From Pseudomonadota bacterium (lineage in GTDB: Bacteria > Myxococcota_A > Polyangia > Polyangiales > Ga0077539), in NCBI GenBank assembly GCA_023428035.1, contig JAEYZO010000677.1:1-8000 (forward strand): a stretch of DNA of 8,000 nucleotides. The letters run 5' to 3'. Below, piece after piece: positions 6,075-8,000 of this stretch; positions within the stretch are counted from its first letter, which is position 1; the number at the start of each line of letters is the position of its first letter. The notes under the pieces were generated by a model, which was given only the letters and a program-made list of their open reading frames with translations, made no database searches and was not told where the DNA came from. The position numbers and the translations under genes were made by a program.

Positions 6075-7230
6075 GGCGGCGGCGAGCCTCGCGCGTCGTG
6101 TCCTGGGCGGCGGCGCGGCGTTCACGACCTTCCGCGCGGCCGCGTTCGTCGGTGCGTGCCGCGGGGATATCGCCGCGTTCTCGTTGCGTGAGCTCCCCGA
6201 ACTCTGTCGCTCGCTCCGTGGCAGGACCGTCGTGGTCCCAGAGTCGCGCCGCGGTAGACTCACGGGGCGGCTCGACGTACCGCGGACCCTGGCGTCTCGC
6301 CTTCGGGGCGACGCCGAGACGCTCTCGTCCCGCGTGAGGACGCGTCGCTTCGACCACCCCGCGGAGGTGCTCGTGCGCGCCGTCACCGTGCGCCTCCTCG
6401 AGGTCTTCGGCGCGCTTCGACGGGCGTGGGGGGATGCATCTCCGTCCTGGGCCGGGGGCGTGATCGAGTGGGAGGTGGCGCTCCGGCACTCGCTCGAGCG
6501 CACGACGTTGCGGCGAGTGGACGAAGTGGCCTTCTCGTCACTCGACCCTCGTGTGTTGGAAGGTCATCGACACCCGGCCTTCGCGTCGGCGCGCGTTCTC
6601 CTCGAGGCGCTGCGAGGGACCCTGGACGACGACGATCCTCTGCGCCTCGCGAGGTGGCTCTGCCGAGCGTCGCTCTGGCCGCTGGAGCCATGGCAACGCT
6701 TCGAGCTCGCCGTGGGCCTCACGCTCGCGCAGCGCGTCGAAGAGAGGCTCCAGCGCGGCGAGCCCGGCCGGTGGAGCGTTCGCCACGCGGTGATCGAACC
6801 CCAGCGCGAAGACATCGTCGCCTTCGACACCGACGACGGCCGACGCATCCGTATCTTCTACAACCAGTCGCCGCTCGTCGGCGGCGCTCGGAGAGACGCG
6901 ATCGGCCACTACTTCGGCGACGACGCCGCGTCACGGCCAGACTTCGTGGTGGTGGGCGAGCGCCCCGGGCGGCCGAGGCGCGCGGTCGTCGTCGAGGTGA
7001 AGCTCAGCGAGAACCCCGCGTACCTGCACCGCGGGTACGACGAGGCGCTCGCCTACTCGATCGACTACAGCGACGACCTCGTCGCCCGGGTTGGCGCGGT
7101 GCTCGTCACGAAGCGCTCCCAGCCGGGGGCGCCGCGCCCGACGGATAAGGTCGTGGTGATCGGCTGGCCCGACTGGCCAAGGAGCGAGGTCGTGCTCGAC
7201 GCGGTGATCTCGACGGTGGCCGACGGTTGA
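5977..7230 (+). CDS. McrC-like protein with C-terminal PD-(D/E)xK nuclease domain
   Basis: The 417-residue protein starts at GTG. The N-terminal and middle parts fit the McrC/DUF2357 style: GRLTGRLDVPRTLASRL (93-109) followed by a helix, RRFDHPAEVLVRAVTVRLLEV (123-143), corresponds to the family's G-R-I-D-W-P-R-T segment and the ENRLLK-like helix. The C-terminal domain is a recognisable PD-(D/E)xK fold. IRIFYNQSP (291-299) precedes the motif P321-D322, and the strand AVVVEVK gives E340-x-K342. Helix GYDEALAYSIDYSDD (353-367) contributes the usual Tyr/Glu positions, and a last strand VVVIGWP (392-398) completes it. Such domains cut DNA with Mg2+. McrC proteins bind and activate McrB rings and cleave modified DNA. 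The start lies three bases after the probable true stop of the McrB-like gene, so the two are co-transcribed and probably translationally coupled. It is longer than E. coli McrC (about 350 residues) and its middle region (150-280) is not recognised. The nuclease fold is solid; the McrC label is good but motif-based. Confidence 0.85.
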   Translation: MTTDLDEAWERRFEALFPAYLLPSAMHGAIDREAAASLARRVLGGGAAFTTFRAAAFVGACRGDIAAFSLRELPELCRSLRGRTVVVPESRRGRLTGRLDVPRTLASRLRGDAETLSSRVRTRRFDHPAEVLVRAVTVRLLEVFGALRRAWGDASPSWAGGVIEWEVALRHSLERTTLRRVDEVAFSSLDPRVLEGHRHPAFASARVLLEALRGTLDDDDPLRLARWLCRASLWPLEPWQRFELAVGLTLAQRVEERLQRGEPGRWSVRHAVIEPQREDIVAFDTDDGRRIRIFYNQSPLVGGARRDAIGHYFGDDAASRPDFVVVGERPGRPRRAVVVEVKLSENPAYLHRGYDEALAYSIDYSDDLVARVGAVLVTKRSQPGAPRPTDKVVVIGWPDWPRSEVVLDAVISTVADG

Positions 7231-7235
7231 TCCAC

Positions 7236-7252
7236 GAGCCCGGCGCGGGCTC
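7236..7252. terminator. Hairpin between convergent genes, possible bidirectional terminator
   Basis: The perfect inverted repeat GAGCCCG-GCG-CGGGCTC (7-bp stem, 3-base loop) begins 5 bases after the stop of the McrC-like gene. Its right arm overlaps the first two bases of the DUF2164 stop codon (7251-7253). There is no T-run on either side, so it is not a canonical intrinsic terminator. Its position at a tail-to-tail junction supports a role in ending or insulating transcripts. Confidence 0.4.
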
Positions 7253-7496
7253 AGCGACGCGCGCGCTCGAGGCCGTAGAGCGCGTCGACGATGTCGTCGG
7301 CCTTCCTTCGCACCAGCGCCTGCGCGTCGGCGACGCCCTGGTTGTAGAACGTGGGCCCGAGCTCCCCCGCGATGAAGTCGAGGAGCATCTCGGCGGGGAG
7401 CTGGCCCAGGTCCTGGTCGAGCTCGTCGCTGAAGTACGCGCGGAGCTTCTGGAGCGCGAGGGCGCGGGCGGCGGGGTCGAGCGCGATGGGCTTCAC
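7251..7496 (-). CDS. DUF2164 family protein
   Basis: This small protein of 81 residues begins at GTG (7496-7494). It shows the DUF2164 pattern: an N-terminal helix, then YFSDELDQDLGQLPAEMLLD (21-40), FIAGELGPTFYNQGV (41-55) and ADAQALV (56-62). In this family the segment LLDFxxxExGPxxYNQxVxDA is the conserved core, and the length (about 80 residues) is normal. The family has no established biochemical role. There are no membrane segments or signal peptide, so it should be cytoplasmic. It is convergent with the McrC-like gene, 20 bases apart, and is probably a resident chromosomal gene rather than part of the defence operon. No clear Shine-Dalgarno is visible before the GTG, and I see no better start. 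Confidence 0.85.
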   Translation of the reverse strand: MKPIALDPAARALALQKLRAYFSDELDQDLGQLPAEMLLDFIAGELGPTFYNQGVADAQALVRRKADDIVDALYGLERARR

Positions 7497-7719
7497 GGCG
7501 CGCGATCCGACCGCGCCTCACGAGGGGAGGTCAAGCGCGAGCGAGGCCGTCACACCGCTCGCTGCTCGCGTCGTTCCCTGCCAGCGGGCCGAGATCGACC
7601 GGGCGCGGTCGAAGGTCATTGACCCGCGGAGCTCACTCAGATACTCCTGCCGAGCCAATCACGTTTCGGGTCGTTTTCTCCCCCCCCTGCATTCCTCACC
7701 GACTGCTCGACGGAAGATC

Positions 7720-7844
7720 GGATCAGACACGAGGTGCGCCACGGCGATCAAGCCACGGCGCGACCGTCTGGTGGGTCAGACCTCGCAGTTCGCGGTCTGC
7801 GCCCGCCCGACACCACTGACCCGGTCCGTAGCGACGGGGTCAGA
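7720..7844 (+). repeat. Short motif GG(A/G)TCAGA repeated three times, plus a paired 9-mer, upstream of the RRM gene
   Basis: GGATCAGA occurs at 7720-7727 and GGGTCAGA at 7773-7780 and 7837-7844. The core TCAGA also occurs at 7637-7641. Between the first two, the 9-mer GCCACGGCG is present twice (7738-7746 and 7752-7760, period 14). An inverted pair, CAGACC (7777-7782) and GGTCTG (7794-7799), could form a 6-bp stem. All copies lie in the possible leader of an RNA-binding protein gene. They could be operator or RNA-binding sites, or chance. Confidence 0.4.
7816..7843 (+). promoter_or_regulatory. Hairpin in the leader of the RRM gene
   Basis: CTGACC (7816-7821) pairs with GGTCAG (7838-7843). 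Inside it, CCGT (7826-7829) pairs with ACGG (7834-7837) around an AGCG loop, leaving a four-base bulge CGGT on one side. The structure ends 13 bases before the ATG at 7857, close enough to affect ribosome entry. A bulged hairpin beside an RNA-binding protein's own start codon suggests autoregulation or a protein-binding site; this is inference. Confidence 0.35.
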
Positions 7845-7856
7845 GCGAGCACGAAC

Positions 7857-8000
7857 ATGGGAACCAGGCTCTACGTCGGCAATCTCACCTTCTCCACCAC
7901 CGAAGACCGGCTCCGCGAGCTGGTCGAGCGCACCGGCGCGCAGGTCACCACCGTGCACATGGTGACCGACCGCGAGACCGGCCGCGCGCGCGGCTTCGCC
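7857..8000 (+). CDS. RRM-domain RNA-binding protein (N-terminal 48 residues, cut by the right edge)
   Basis: From the ATG at 7857 the frame encodes an almost immediate RNA-recognition motif. The RNP2 strand LYVGNL lies at residues 5-10, the first helix STTEDRLRELVERTG at 13-27, the second strand VTTVHMVTD at 30-38, and the start of RNP1 (RARGFA) at 43-48, where the window ends. These are the conserved single-strand RNA-contacting elements, with an aromatic in each (Tyr6 and Phe47). Bacterial members are usually short single-RRM proteins of about 80-150 residues, often with a glycine-rich tail, and some are induced by cold. No strong Shine-Dalgarno precedes the ATG. A hairpin and repeated motifs sit just upstream. 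Confidence 0.93.
   Translation, partial: MGTRLYVGNLTFSTTEDRLRELVERTGAQVTTVHMVTDRETGRARGFA

Larger units (their letters stand above)
7497..7856. other. Intergenic region between the DUF2164 gene and the RRM gene
   Basis: These 360 bases have no convincing gene and no tRNA-like fold. They include an AT-richer patch (about 7640-7680) and a run of eight C at 7680-7687. A weak promoter-like pair, TTGACC (7619-7624) and GATACT (7640-7645), has a 15-base spacer, shorter than ideal. The right half, upstream of the RRM gene, carries short direct and inverted repeats described separately. If transcription of the RRM gene starts at the weak pair, its leader would be about 200 bases. Confidence 0.5.

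Noticed and set aside
4956..6503. A 515-codon minus-strand frame across the McrB-like and McrC-like genes
   Set aside because: It is a shadow of the Walker-motif-bearing frame; Arg/Glu-rich, with no domain and no promoter.
7619..7645. Sigma70-type promoter TTGACC / GATACT for the RRM gene
   Set aside because: The 15-base spacer is short and the -10 matches only four of six, so it is mentioned within the gap but not called as a feature.
1..8000. CRISPR array, insertion sequence, integrase, attachment site, tRNA or rRNA
   Set aside because: I read both strands and saw no regularly spaced repeats, transposase or recombinase motifs, tRNA T-arm pattern or rRNA segments. No direct repeats flanking the restriction operon were found by eye.

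Overview
The window is very GC-rich DNA whose codons mostly end in G or C, so most frames are open on both strands and long antisense reading frames are common. Base composition and gene types (MMPL transporter, TMTC-like membrane protein, DUF2164, RRM protein, few Shine-Dalgarno sequences) suggest a myxobacterium or related deltaproteobacterium. That placement is an inference, because there is no rRNA or other marker here.

Left part (1-3504, minus strand): three genes read right to left and probably form one transcription unit. They are an exported TPR-repeat protein (2857-3504), a complete MMPL-family RND exporter of 740 residues (580-2802), and the N-terminal 194 residues of a TMTC-like (protein O-mannosyltransferase-like) membrane protein that runs off the left edge (1-583). 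The last two appear to overlap by four bases (CTGA), with an apparent CTG start behind a good Shine-Dalgarno sequence.

Middle part (3505-7230, plus strand): a 335-base gap holds an in-frame scrap of a TetR-type helix-turn-helix. It is followed by a two-gene candidate defence operon. The first gene encodes an EVE (YTH-like, modified-base reader) domain, two apparent winged helices and an McrB-like AAA+ motor. The second encodes an McrC-like protein with a C-terminal PD-(D/E)xK nuclease. Together they look like a modification-dependent (type IV, McrBC-type) restriction system: the EVE domain would read a modified base, the AAA+ ring would translocate or signal, and the second protein would cut. 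As sequenced, the 3' end of the first gene seems frameshifted near 5892. In the +1 frame a plausible C-terminus ends at 5973, three bases before the GTG of the nuclease gene.

Right part (7231-8000): a 7-bp perfect hairpin lies between the nuclease gene and a convergent DUF2164 gene (7251-7496, minus strand). A 360-base non-coding stretch follows, with short repeats and a hairpin. It leads into the first 48 codons of an RRM RNA-binding protein (7857 to the right edge).
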